DNA from: Rhodanobacteraceae bacterium
GTDB taxonomy: Bacteria; Pseudomonadota; Gammaproteobacteria; Xanthomonadales; Rhodanobacteraceae
Length of the DNA: 64,000 nt
NCBI GenBank assembly: GCA_030123585.1
Contig: CP126120.1
Span: 1,116,001 to 1,180,000, forward strand
Reading direction: 5' to 3'
In this document: positions 41,913-50,060 of the stretch, piece after piece
Layout: the number at the start of each line of letters is the position of its first letter
Position numbering within the stretch: position 1 is the stretch's first letter
Made by a program: the position numbers and the translations under genes
Notes under the pieces: generated by a model
Seen by the model: only the letters and a program-made list of their open reading frames with translations
What the model was told of the DNA's origin: nothing
The model's database searches: none

Positions 41913-43183
41913 GGAGGCCTGCCTCCTTCGACTGCGACCTGCTGGCGCAACCCGAACAACGGCTCGAACACCCACTGCCACAGATTGCGCCGGTCGAGCA
42001 GGATGTCGGCATCCAGCGCCATGCCGGGCCTGAGTGCTTCGGTCTTGCCATAGGCATCGATGCCCTGGCGGTCCAATGCAACCAGTACCCGGTACAGCGG
42101 CACGTCGGCAGCTTGGCCGAGCAGCGAGGCGGTTTCCGCGGGATTCAGCGCGCTGCGCGAGACCCGCATGACCTCGCCGTGTTGCTGTCCGAACTTCTGG
42201 TAGGGATACGCCCGGTAGCGCAGCACCACCCGGTTGCCGGGCACCACAAAGCCGATCGCATGACTAGGCACCAGCAACTGGGCTTCCAACCTCGAATCGT
42301 TCGGCAGGATGGAAAGGATTGACTGGCCCGCGCTGACGTTCTGCCCGGCCTTCACCAGCAGGGTCGATACCACGCCGCTGCCCGGGGCACGCAGCACCGT
42401 GCTGCGCTCGGCCTCGTTGTGCGCCAACTGCGCGTCGATCTGGGCAAGCTGGCCGCGCAACTGGTTGGCCTTGGCCGTGGTATCCAGCGGCAACTGCGCC
42501 AGCTGCGATTGCAGGTTGCTGCGCTGCTGGCGGGTATCCAGCCGCTGGCGCTCAAGCGATTTGACCTGCGCCTGGTCGGCCGATGCGGCGGACTGGTACT
42601 GGTTGAACTGGGCGACGGAAACGATGCCCTTGTCCACCAGCGGCTTGATCTTCTGCACGAACTCGGAGGCCGTGGCGGCCTGTTTGCGCTGCAGCTCAAG
42701 CTGCCCGTCGATCTGCTGGACCTGTGCCGCGAGCATGCGGATCCGCGCGCGCAGATCCTTCGCCTGCGCCTCGGCCTGCTCCTCGAGATTGGCGAGCGTC
42801 GTGCGCAATTGTGTTTCCTGGGCGCGCAATTGCGTGCTGACCAAGGCATGGGTGTCACCCATGCTGGCGCTGACGAGGCCTGCGGACACCTCGATCAGCG
42901 GCTGGCCGGTCTTGATCTGCGTACCCTCGTCAACCAGCACTCGCGTGACCGTGCCGGTCGTCTTAGCGGAAAGGGTCAGCAGCCCCGCGCTCGGTTGGAG
43001 TTGCCCCGAAACCGTTGCGCGACGCGTGTAGTGGCCGAAGATCAGGAACAGCACGATCGCCGCGGCAAGCGCCGCCGCAAGCAGCGCCCACCACACGAAC
43101 GCCAGCGGTGTCGCGAGATTGATCGCACCCAGCCACCGGCCGCGCCGCGCCTGCATGACTTCCTGGCGGAACAAACCGCTCAC
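41909..43183 (-). CDS. HlyD-family membrane fusion protein (CvaA-like)
   Basis: 424 aa. It is the periplasmic adaptor that links the ABC exporter to an outer-membrane TolC-type channel. The N-terminus LFRQEVMQARRGRWLG is typical of bacteriocin-type adaptors, followed by one membrane helix (about residues 30-50). The lipoyl halves (GTVTRVLVDEGTQIKTGQPL and VVSTLLVKAGQNVSAGQSIL) flank a long coiled coil. GTG at 43183 (or TTG at 43186) is preferred, with 'aaggga' upstream. No tolC gene is seen here, so the channel is presumably encoded elsewhere. Confidence 0.92.
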   Translation of the reverse strand: MSGLFRQEVMQARRGRWLGAINLATPLAFVWWALLAAALAAAIVLFLIFGHYTRRATVSGQLQPSAGLLTLSAKTTGTVTRVLVDEGTQIKTGQPLIEVSAGLVSASMGDTHALVSTQLRAQETQLRTTLANLEEQAEAQAKDLRARIRMLAAQVQQIDGQLELQRKQAATASEFVQKIKPLVDKGIVSVAQFNQYQSAASADQAQVKSLERQRLDTRQQRSNLQSQLAQLPLDTTAKANQLRGQLAQIDAQLAHNEAERSTVLRAPGSGVVSTLLVKAGQNVSAGQSILSILPNDSRLEAQLLVPSHAIGFVVPGNRVVLRYRAYPYQKFGQQHGEVMRVSRSALNPAETASLLGQAADVPLYRVLVALDRQGIDAYGKTEALRPGMALDADILLDRRNLWQWVFEPLFGLRQQVAVEGGRPP

Positions 43184-43211
43184 CAAAGCGCATCCCTTGC
43201 TGGCCCACTCA

Positions 43212-43355
43212 CTACCGCCAGTCGCTCCCCAGTTGCCTCGTCACACACCGGCCACGCACAGCGCCCAGCGGCAACCGGGGCCGCGGCAGGCAAAACAGCG
43301 TGATGAGGAAAACCGTGCATCCGAGCAGGTCCGTCCACGAGATTCGACGCCACAT
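43212..43355 (-). CDS. Possible small membrane peptide
   Basis: 47 aa, MWRRISWTDLLGCTVFLITL then FCLPRPRLPLG and a basic end. One hydrophobic helix is predicted. It lies between the regulator and the HlyD-type gene on the same strand. The ribosome binding site is weak and there is no known family, so it may be a chance frame. Confidence 0.2.
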   Translation of the reverse strand: MWRRISWTDLLGCTVFLITLFCLPRPRLPLGAVRGRCVTRQLGSDWR

Positions 43356-43434
43356 TGCCCCGGATCGGCGTGCACGCGCATGCACAAATCTGCGCAATTC
43401 GTGTCCGAATGTGCGTGATCCGGGGGTTCCGGAT

Positions 43435-44217
43435 TCAATCCGCGGTGAGCGCGCGCTTGCGCCAGTCCGAGGCGGACATCCCCACCAGCCGTTTGAATAC
43501 GCGTGCGAAGTAGGACGAATCGTTGAAGCCCGTCGCATGGGCCAACTGCATGATGCTCAAGCGTGAAGTCACCAGCAGCTCGCGTGCCTGGCCGACCCGG
43601 AACTCGAGCAGAAACCGCTCGAAGGTGCGGCCGTGTTCGCGGCGAAAGACGCGACTGAACTCCGACACACTCAAATGGCACCGCGCGGCCATGGATCGAC
43701 GGTCGATGGGCTCCGCATAGTGCCTGGTGATGTACGCCACGGCAGCCGCAGTCCGGGCGGTCGTCATCGCGAATCCGCCGAGATGCCCTCCGGGTGCGAC
43801 CAGCTCCGGCGTCATGCTTGCACCGCTGCCACCTCGCCGCATGCGCCCGATCGCCGCAGTGGTCGCGAGCTGGATGCTGTGCTCGAGGATGGCCCTGTCG
43901 ACCGGCTTGACGCGATAGTCCCACACGCCCCAGCGGAACGCCCGCACGGCCAGCGCTTCCGAGTGGTATTCCGTGAACATCAGCAGCGGAAGACCGGCCA
44001 ATTCCCGCACGATTGCCGGTACCACCGCGAGGCGCGCTTCGTCGGGATAATCGAACTCGACGCAAACCACGTGAGGATGCGCGTTTCCAATGGCACTCGA
44101 AATGGCACCTGCAGATTCGAACCTGATGAGCGCATGCTTGCCGGATACCAGGTCGGCAAGCCCCGGTTCGTCGTGTCGACGACGCAGGTCGAACCACAGG
44201 ATACGGATAGCAGCCAT
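43435..44217 (-). CDS. Response regulator with AraC-type DNA-binding domain
   Basis: 260 aa. The N-terminal receiver domain keeps the key residues: acidic Asp10, phospho-acceptor Asp56 (VEFDYPDEA), Thr82 (MFTEYH) and Lys104 (RVKPVD). The C-terminal AraC domain has two helix-turn-helix units (RRSMAARCHLSVSEFSRVFR and LSIMQLAHATGFNDSSYFAR). No sensor kinase is adjacent. It lies upstream of the exporter genes on the same strand with a 250-bp gap, and probably controls the microcin operon. Confidence 0.85.
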   Translation of the reverse strand: MAAIRILWFDLRRRHDEPGLADLVSGKHALIRFESAGAISSAIGNAHPHVVCVEFDYPDEARLAVVPAIVRELAGLPLLMFTEYHSEALAVRAFRWGVWDYRVKPVDRAILEHSIQLATTAAIGRMRRGGSGASMTPELVAPGGHLGGFAMTTARTAAAVAYITRHYAEPIDRRSMAARCHLSVSEFSRVFRREHGRTFERFLLEFRVGQARELLVTSRLSIMQLAHATGFNDSSYFARVFKRLVGMSASDWRKRALTAD

Positions 44218-44469
44218 GCCAGCCTTCCTTAGTACGCGTCGCCATCGCTCCCGCGGCGCACTGCCACGGATTCACGGTACTCCGTCTCCGCCAAGGTGGT
44301 CAACGCCCATGACCGGTCTTCGCCGGACGTCGAACGGAGCCAAGGCACCGTGCGCCGAGCGGCATGCCACACATTGATTTCCACGGTCCTGGCCCGATCA
44401 AGGCGGGGTACGGCGGCACGTGCCGGTACCATATGCCGCCAAGACAGAAACGCCGCCACGTATTCACCC
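44218..44469. other. Divergent promoter region
   Basis: The 252 bp between the regulator (minus) and the thioredoxin-like gene (plus) hold no convincing gene. Start codons diverge, so both promoters must lie here. No clear -35/-10 pair could be chosen. Confidence 0.4.
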
Positions 44470-45402
44470 ATGCATCAGGATTCCAGCCCCATGGCCATTG
44501 ATCGTTCCCCCAAGCCCGCCGGCACAGTCGCGCCCGCCCCCTCTTTCGTGTTCGAAGCCGGCGAAGCCAATTTCGAAACCGACGTGCTGCAGGCCTCGCT
44601 GCAGACGCCGGTGCTGGTGGACTTCTGGGCCACATGGTGCGGGCCATGCAAGACGCTGGGCCCGATCCTGGAAAAACTCGCCGACGACTACGCGGGCGCG
44701 TTCCGTCTCGCCAAGATCGATTGCGACAAGGAGCAGCAGCTCGCCGGGATGTTCGGCGTGCGCAGCATCCCGACCGTGGTGCTGATCTCCGGCGGGCAGA
44801 TCGTCGACGCGTTTTCCGGCGCGCTGCCGGAATCGCAGGTGAAGGATTTCCTGAAACGCCACAAGATCGAACCCGCCTCGCGCATCGAGGCGCCGGCGCA
44901 GGAAACCGTCGATGACAACGCGCCGGCCGAAACGCCGCAGGCCGCGGCTGCGCGCATCGAGCAGGCGCTCGCGACCAACCCCGACGACGCCGGACTGAAG
45001 CTCGACCTCGCGCTGGCGCGCGCGCGCGCGGGCGACACCCGCGGCGCGCAACAGACGCTCGATGCGCTGCCGGTGGACCTCGCCGAAGACGATCGCGCCA
45101 AGGCGCTGGCGGCATTGCTGGCGATGCAGGGATCGCTTGCGAACATTCCTCCGGCGGCCGAATTGCTGGCGCGCATCGAACGCGATCCGCGCGATTTCGC
45201 GGCGCTGGATGGGCTTGGCGTGCGCCAGTTGCTGGGCGGCGATGCGGAGGACGCGATGCGGCGCTGGTTGGACATTCTCGCCGCCGACCGCGCGTGGAAC
45301 GACGGCCTTGCGCGCAAGCGCCTGCTGGACGCATTCCGCATCGTGCACGACGACGCGCTGGTCGCGAGCACGCGCCGCAAGATGTCCTCGCTGCTGTTCT
45401 GA
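44470..45402 (+). CDS. cnoX: CnoX/YbbN-like thioredoxin-TPR co-chaperone
   Basis: 310 aa. CnoX protects proteins from oxidative aggregation and hands them to GroEL. The thioredoxin domain (about residues 25-140) has VLVDFWATWCGPCKTLGPIL with a full CGPC site; E. coli YbbN has SQHC instead. TPR-like repeats fill the C-terminal half (AAARIEQALATNPDDAGLKL). A second ATG at 44491 is possible. The next gene starts 8 bp downstream, so they form an operon. Confidence 0.88.
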   Translation: MHQDSSPMAIDRSPKPAGTVAPAPSFVFEAGEANFETDVLQASLQTPVLVDFWATWCGPCKTLGPILEKLADDYAGAFRLAKIDCDKEQQLAGMFGVRSIPTVVLISGGQIVDAFSGALPESQVKDFLKRHKIEPASRIEAPAQETVDDNAPAETPQAAAARIEQALATNPDDAGLKLDLALARARAGDTRGAQQTLDALPVDLAEDDRAKALAALLAMQGSLANIPPAAELLARIERDPRDFAALDGLGVRQLLGGDAEDAMRRWLDILAADRAWNDGLARKRLLDAFRIVHDDALVASTRRKMSSLLF

Positions 45403-45410
45403 ACCCGCGC

Positions 45411-45776
45411 GTGTTCCGCTACGAACACCGCTCCGAACCGTTGCTGCCGTGGCGGCTGTTCCTGCTGCGCCGGGTCGGCAAGACGCTGGCCGCCGCGATG
45501 GCGGTCATCGTGATTTCACTGTTCCTGGGCATGCTCGGCTACCGCCTGACCGAAGGCATGGACTGGCTGGAGGCCTTCCTGAACGCCTCGATGATCCTGG
45601 GCGGCATGGGTCCGGTGGACACCCTTCACACCGCCGCCGGCAAGCTGTTCGCAGGTTGCTACGCGCTGTACAGCGGGCTGGTGCTGGTCGGCACGGCCGG
45701 CCTGCTGCTGGCACCGTTCATGCATCGGCTGCTGCATCGGTTCCATCTGGAAAACCGCCACACGGGCGGAGACTGA
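45411..45776 (+). CDS. Two-helix channel-like membrane protein with altered filter
   Basis: 121 aa with a GTG start 8 bp after cnoX. Two membrane helices (about residues 22-46 and 75-100) flank a pore-loop-like stretch, LEAFLNASMILGGMGPVD. This is the layout of a two-helix potassium channel subunit, but the TVGYGD filter is replaced by GGMGPVD. It may conduct something else or may not be a channel. The end is His-rich (HRLLHRFHLENRH). No firm family is assigned. Confidence 0.65.
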   Translation: MFRYEHRSEPLLPWRLFLLRRVGKTLAAAMAVIVISLFLGMLGYRLTEGMDWLEAFLNASMILGGMGPVDTLHTAAGKLFAGCYALYSGLVLVGTAGLLLAPFMHRLLHRFHLENRHTGGD

Positions 45777-45915
45777 TCGCACCGCGTCGTCCACATCGAT
45801 ACCGCAAACTGCCCCACGGGCCGGACCCCATGCGCCGGCGCGGGGCGCGTTTGTGCGCGATCGATCAATCGCAACGTGCGGGCGCAGCGTGGATGACGGC
45901 CGGGGGCGACGAGCC

Positions 45916-48105
45916 ATGAACGACGGCGCCCCGCTTCCGGAAGTGCCGGGCTACCGATTGATCCGCCCGATCGGGAGCGGCGGCGCCGCGACCGTGTACG
46001 AGGCGATCCAGCGCTCGCTCGAACGCCAGGTCGCGGTGAAGGTGTTCAACCTGTCCGACGCGCAGACCGTCGCGCGCTTCGAACCGCTGCTGCGCGCCAA
46101 CGCGCGCCTGTCGCACCCGCGCATCCTCGGCGTGCACCAGATCGGGCACACCGCCGAAGGCCGGCTGTTCCATTCGATGCCGTTCCTGACCAGCGCGGAA
46201 CTGTCCGCGCACACCCTGCGCGCCAAGCCGCTGAGGATCGCCGCGGTGCTGCGCGAAGTGCTGGAAGCCGTCGGCCACGCGCATCGCTGCGGGGTCGTGC
46301 ACGGCGGGATCAAACCCACGAACGTGCTGTTCGACGCCCACGGCCACGCGCGCGTCGCGGATTTCGGCATCGCGCGCGGCGCGGCGGGAATCGGCTGCCC
46401 GCATCCCCTTGCCGCGAACTACCAGAGCCCCGAGCAGGCGCGCGGCCACGCGCCCGGCCAGCGTTCGGATTTCTACAGTCTCGGCGTGCTGGCGTATCAA
46501 CTGCTGACGGGTTCGCTGCCGTTCGAGGGCGAGGACGCCGTGGCCACCGCGGTCGCGCACATCGAGCAGCCCGTCCCGCGCCTGCCGCCGATGGTCAGCG
46601 CGTGGCAGGCATGGATCGACAAGGCGCTGGCGAAGTCGCCCGAGCAGCGGTTCCAGAGCGCGCAGGAGATGGCCGACGCGCTGTCGGCCATCGACGGGCG
46701 CGGCGCGGACGCGGCGCCGACGCGCGCCAGGCCGCGCCTCGGCATTCCCGCGTCGGCGCTCGGCGCCGCCGCTTCGATCGCGGCGGTCGTGGCGATCGCG
46801 GGCTGGGCGGCCTTCGGGCGCCATCCCACCACCCACGCGCAACCCGCGCCCGTTGCCGCAGTCGCGCCGAGCGTTGCGGCGACCACGCCGGTCGCGCCAT
46901 CGGCCAGCGTCGCCGCAACGGACACGACGGTGCTGCTGGCGGAACGCGTCCAGACGCTGATTGCGCAGGCGGACGCGTCGCGCGCCGCCGGGCACCTGTT
47001 CCAGCCGTCCGGCGACAACGCCGTGGAGCAATACCTCACGGTGCTGACGCTGGAGCCCGGCAACCAGGCCGCCATCGCCGGCTTCGACGCGATGCTGGCG
47101 ACGTTCAGGCACCGGCTGGACCGCGCATGGCACGACGGCAAGCTCGACGACACCGCGAAGCTGGTGAAACGCGGCGACCTGCTGGCGAAGCACGCCAGTC
47201 CGTCTGCCAGCCGCGGCTGGCGCGAGCAACGGAACGACCTCGCCCAACAACTCGGCGAGGCCGTCGTCGGCGCGGTCGCCGCACGCGACCGGGCGCGGCT
47301 CGCGGCGTTGAAGCCCCTCGCGGAATCGTTGCCCGCGACGTATCCGGCAGGATTCAACCTCGCGGCGGCCGAACGCAACCTCGTCGCACCCACCGCCGGA
47401 TCGCTCCTCCGCGATCGCGACGGCCCGTTGCTGGTGTACGTGCCGGCCTCCGGCAACGCGCCTGCGTTCGCGATCGAGCGCGTGGAAGTGACGCGCGCCG
47501 ACTACGCCGCGTTCGTGCACGCGACGCACCGCCCCGCGTCGCGCTGCCTCGAAGCCCACAACCCGTTCTCGCTCATGCACCACCTCACCTGGCAGGCGCC
47601 GGGCTTTGCGCAGGGCGACAATCACCCGGTGGTATGCGTGAGCTGGGACGACGCCGTCGCGTACGCCGCGTGGCTGTCGCAGGCGACGGGCGACACCTAC
47701 CGGCTGCCGGGCAGCGGCGAATGGCTGCGCGCCGCGCAAGGCATGCCCAGGGGCGACACCCCGTGCCAGCTCGGCAACGTCGACGACGTCAGCCGCCGCA
47801 GCGCGATGGACAACGACCGCCTGCCCTGCAACGACGGCGCCGCGCAGACCGCGCCGGTCGGACGCTACGCGGCCAGCGGCATCGGCGCCTACGACCTGTA
47901 CGGCAACGTCAGCGAATGGCTGGCCGGCGGCAGCGCGAACGCGCGCGGGTTCCGCGGGCTGTCCTGGCGCGACGGCAGCCGGCAGACGCCGCTCGGACGC
48001 CAGGGCACCGCCGATTCGGACGTCGGCTACACCAACGTGGGCTTCCGCGTGGTGCGCGTGATCGATGCCGCGCACCCCGCACCGCCGTTCGATTCCGGCC
48101 ACTGA
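45916..48105 (+). CDS. Pseudokinase-FGE-sulfatase fusion protein
   Basis: 729 aa. The N-terminal Ser/Thr kinase fold has the glycine loop GSGGAATVYEA, Lys42 in VAVKVF and the DFG motif at 149-151. The catalytic loop reads HGGIKPTN in place of HRDLKPxN, so the catalytic Asp is Gly131. A membrane helix (about residues 283-305) is followed by a helical linker and a C-terminal formylglycine-generating-enzyme-like domain (DNHPVVCVSWDDAVAYAAWL, YDLYGNVSEWL, NVGFRVVR). Kinase-FGE fusions act in signalling in several bacteria; this one is probably a non-catalytic sensor or scaffold. The start at 45916 is chosen for the kinase N-terminus. Confidence 0.87.
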   Translation: MNDGAPLPEVPGYRLIRPIGSGGAATVYEAIQRSLERQVAVKVFNLSDAQTVARFEPLLRANARLSHPRILGVHQIGHTAEGRLFHSMPFLTSAELSAHTLRAKPLRIAAVLREVLEAVGHAHRCGVVHGGIKPTNVLFDAHGHARVADFGIARGAAGIGCPHPLAANYQSPEQARGHAPGQRSDFYSLGVLAYQLLTGSLPFEGEDAVATAVAHIEQPVPRLPPMVSAWQAWIDKALAKSPEQRFQSAQEMADALSAIDGRGADAAPTRARPRLGIPASALGAAASIAAVVAIAGWAAFGRHPTTHAQPAPVAAVAPSVAATTPVAPSASVAATDTTVLLAERVQTLIAQADASRAAGHLFQPSGDNAVEQYLTVLTLEPGNQAAIAGFDAMLATFRHRLDRAWHDGKLDDTAKLVKRGDLLAKHASPSASRGWREQRNDLAQQLGEAVVGAVAARDRARLAALKPLAESLPATYPAGFNLAAAERNLVAPTAGSLLRDRDGPLLVYVPASGNAPAFAIERVEVTRADYAAFVHATHRPASRCLEAHNPFSLMHHLTWQAPGFAQGDNHPVVCVSWDDAVAYAAWLSQATGDTYRLPGSGEWLRAAQGMPRGDTPCQLGNVDDVSRRSAMDNDRLPCNDGAAQTAPVGRYAASGIGAYDLYGNVSEWLAGGSANARGFRGLSWRDGSRQTPLGRQGTADSDVGYTNVGFRVVRVIDAAHPAPPFDSGH

Positions 48106-48170
48106 CGCCCCCGGCGTCGACCCTCGCCCGTCGAAGCATGACTTGCGGCGCATGGACTTGCGGCGCCCCC

Positions 48171-48180
48171 CGCGCATACT
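48171..48180 (+). promoter_or_regulatory. Promoter block conserved between the two S10 genes
   Basis: 'cgcgcatact' lies 60 bp before the first S10 start and recurs at 52145-52154, 62 bp before the second. 'tgactt.cggcg' also recurs just upstream in both. It includes a CATACT that could serve as a -10 element. Conservation after duplication suggests it matters. Confidence 0.35.
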
Positions 48181-48239
48181 CCCCCGTCCCGGCGCAATCC
48201 TGCGCCCGGATTCCATCCGCCCACCATCAGGGACCGCCC

Positions 48240-49877
48240 ATGCAAGCCAACCGACTCGCTGCCGCCCTCGCTGCACTGCTGCTGTGCAGCGCGCCCGCCT
48301 TCGCCGCTCCACCCGACAGCCCGGCCTCGTCCGGCTCGGGCAGCACCGACCAATCCCCATCGCTGGTGCAGAAATTGTCGACGCCGTTGTCGTCCACCAC
48401 CACCGGCACCGTCACCGTCGAGGGCAAGGCGATCAGCTACAAGGCCGTCGCCGGCACGCTGGTGATCGATGGCACCGGCGCCAAGGAATCCACGCCCGAA
48501 GTCGCGATGAGCTACTTCGCCTACTTCAAGCAGGGCGTCGATCCGTCCAAACGCCCGGTCACCTTCATCTACAACGGCGGCCCCGGTTCCTCGACCGTGT
48601 GGCTGCACATGGGCGCATGGGGACCGAAACGCGTGGTCACCAGCGACGACACGCACACGCCGGCCGCGCCATACCAACTGGTCAACAACGACTACAGCCT
48701 GCTGGATGCGAGCGACCTCGTGTTCATCGACATGCCGGGCACCGGCTTCGGCCGGCTGCTGCCGCAGGGCAAGGACGACGCCGCGCGCGCGGCGGACCGC
48801 AAGCAACTGGCCAAGCAGATCTGGGGCATCGACGGCGATGCGCAGGCGTTCTCGCGCTTCATCACCCAGTTCCTGTCCAAGTACAACCGCTGGAACTCGC
48901 CCAAGTACCTGTTCGGCGAAAGCTACGGCACCACCCGTTCGGCGGTGCTGTCGTACATCCTGCAGGCCGAGGACAACGTCGACTTGAACGGCGTGATCCT
49001 GCTCTCGCAGATCCTCAACTTCGGCACCAGCGTCGACGGCGCCGACATGGACCCCGGCAACGACCTGCCCTACGCGCTGGCGCTGCCAACTTACGCCGCC
49101 ACCGCGTGGTACCACCGCAAGCTGCCGAAGTACGACGGCGACAAGCTCGGACAGTTGCTGCAGGATTCCATCGCTTTCGCCAAGGGCGAATACCGCGACG
49201 CGCTGTTCGCTGGCTCGACGCTCAGCCCGGCGAAGCAACGTGAAGTCGCCATGAAGCTGCATGACTTCACCGGCCTGCCGGTCGATTACCTGCTCAAGGC
49301 CGACCTGCGCGTCACCGGCGGCATGTTCGAGCACGAACTGCAGAACGGCGCCGACACCACCACCGGGCGCCTCGACACCCGCTTCTCGGGCCCCAGCATG
49401 GACCCGCTCGGCAAGGAGTCCGACTACGACCCGCAGTCGGCGGCGATCAGCTCGGCCTACGTCTCGGCCTTCAACGACTATGTGCGCAACGACCTCAAGT
49501 TCGGCGAGAGCATGAAGTACCGTCCGTCGGTGTACGGCGCCGGCGATTTCGACTGGGACTTCAAGCACAAGGCGCCCGGCATGCACTTCGCGTGGCCCAC
49601 GGTCAACGTGATGCGCGACCTCGCCGCCGCGATGAAGTACAACCCGAACATGAAGGTGATGATGGCCGGCGGTTTCTACGATCTCGCCACGCCCTTCTAC
49701 GCGGCGACCTACGAACTGGAGCACCTGCAGATCCCGGAGAGCCTGCGCAAGAACATCACCTACGCGTTCTATCCGTCCGGCCACATGGTGTACGCGCACA
49801 TTCCGTCGCTGCAGAAACTGCACGACGACGTCGCGAAGTTCATCGACGCCACCGACAACCAGGGCAACAACAAATAG
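48240..49877 (+). CDS. Secreted S10 family serine carboxypeptidase (copy 1)
   Basis: 545 aa with a signal peptide (LAAALAALLLCSAPAFAAPP). Peptidase family S10 removes C-terminal residues. The nucleophile is Ser in YLFGESYGTTRSA; YNGGPGSSTVWLHMGAWGP forms the oxyanion region; Asp is in GGFYDLATPF and His in PSGHMVYAHIPS. It ends at a strong terminator. A tandem paralogue, very similar throughout, lies at 52216-53859. Such enzymes are abundant in Xanthomonadales and probably serve peptide scavenging in the periplasm or outside. Confidence 0.93.
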   Translation: MQANRLAAALAALLLCSAPAFAAPPDSPASSGSGSTDQSPSLVQKLSTPLSSTTTGTVTVEGKAISYKAVAGTLVIDGTGAKESTPEVAMSYFAYFKQGVDPSKRPVTFIYNGGPGSSTVWLHMGAWGPKRVVTSDDTHTPAAPYQLVNNDYSLLDASDLVFIDMPGTGFGRLLPQGKDDAARAADRKQLAKQIWGIDGDAQAFSRFITQFLSKYNRWNSPKYLFGESYGTTRSAVLSYILQAEDNVDLNGVILLSQILNFGTSVDGADMDPGNDLPYALALPTYAATAWYHRKLPKYDGDKLGQLLQDSIAFAKGEYRDALFAGSTLSPAKQREVAMKLHDFTGLPVDYLLKADLRVTGGMFEHELQNGADTTTGRLDTRFSGPSMDPLGKESDYDPQSAAISSAYVSAFNDYVRNDLKFGESMKYRPSVYGAGDFDWDFKHKAPGMHFAWPTVNVMRDLAAAMKYNPNMKVMMAGGFYDLATPFYAATYELEHLQIPESLRKNITYAFYPSGHMVYAHIPSLQKLHDDVAKFIDATDNQGNNK

Positions 49878-49906
49878 CTTTCCTCGCGAAGCTTGGCAGC
49901 CTGCAA

Positions 49907-49937
49907 CCGGCGCGATGAAAATCGCGCCGGTTTTTTT
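49907..49937 (+). terminator. Rho-independent terminator of S10 copy 1
   Basis: A perfect 10-bp stem (ccggcgcgat / atcgcgccgg) with a GAAA loop is followed by seven T. It begins 30 bp after the stop codon. Confidence 0.92.
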
Positions 49938-50060
49938 GCCGATTCAGGAGCGCTATTCCCATTGGCTCGAACTAGAGAGAAAACTGGACTTGACTACCTC
50001 CGTCCCGTTCTTCCGGAGTTGTCAGATCGATTACGTTTGCCGCACCCGGCGCGCAACCTG

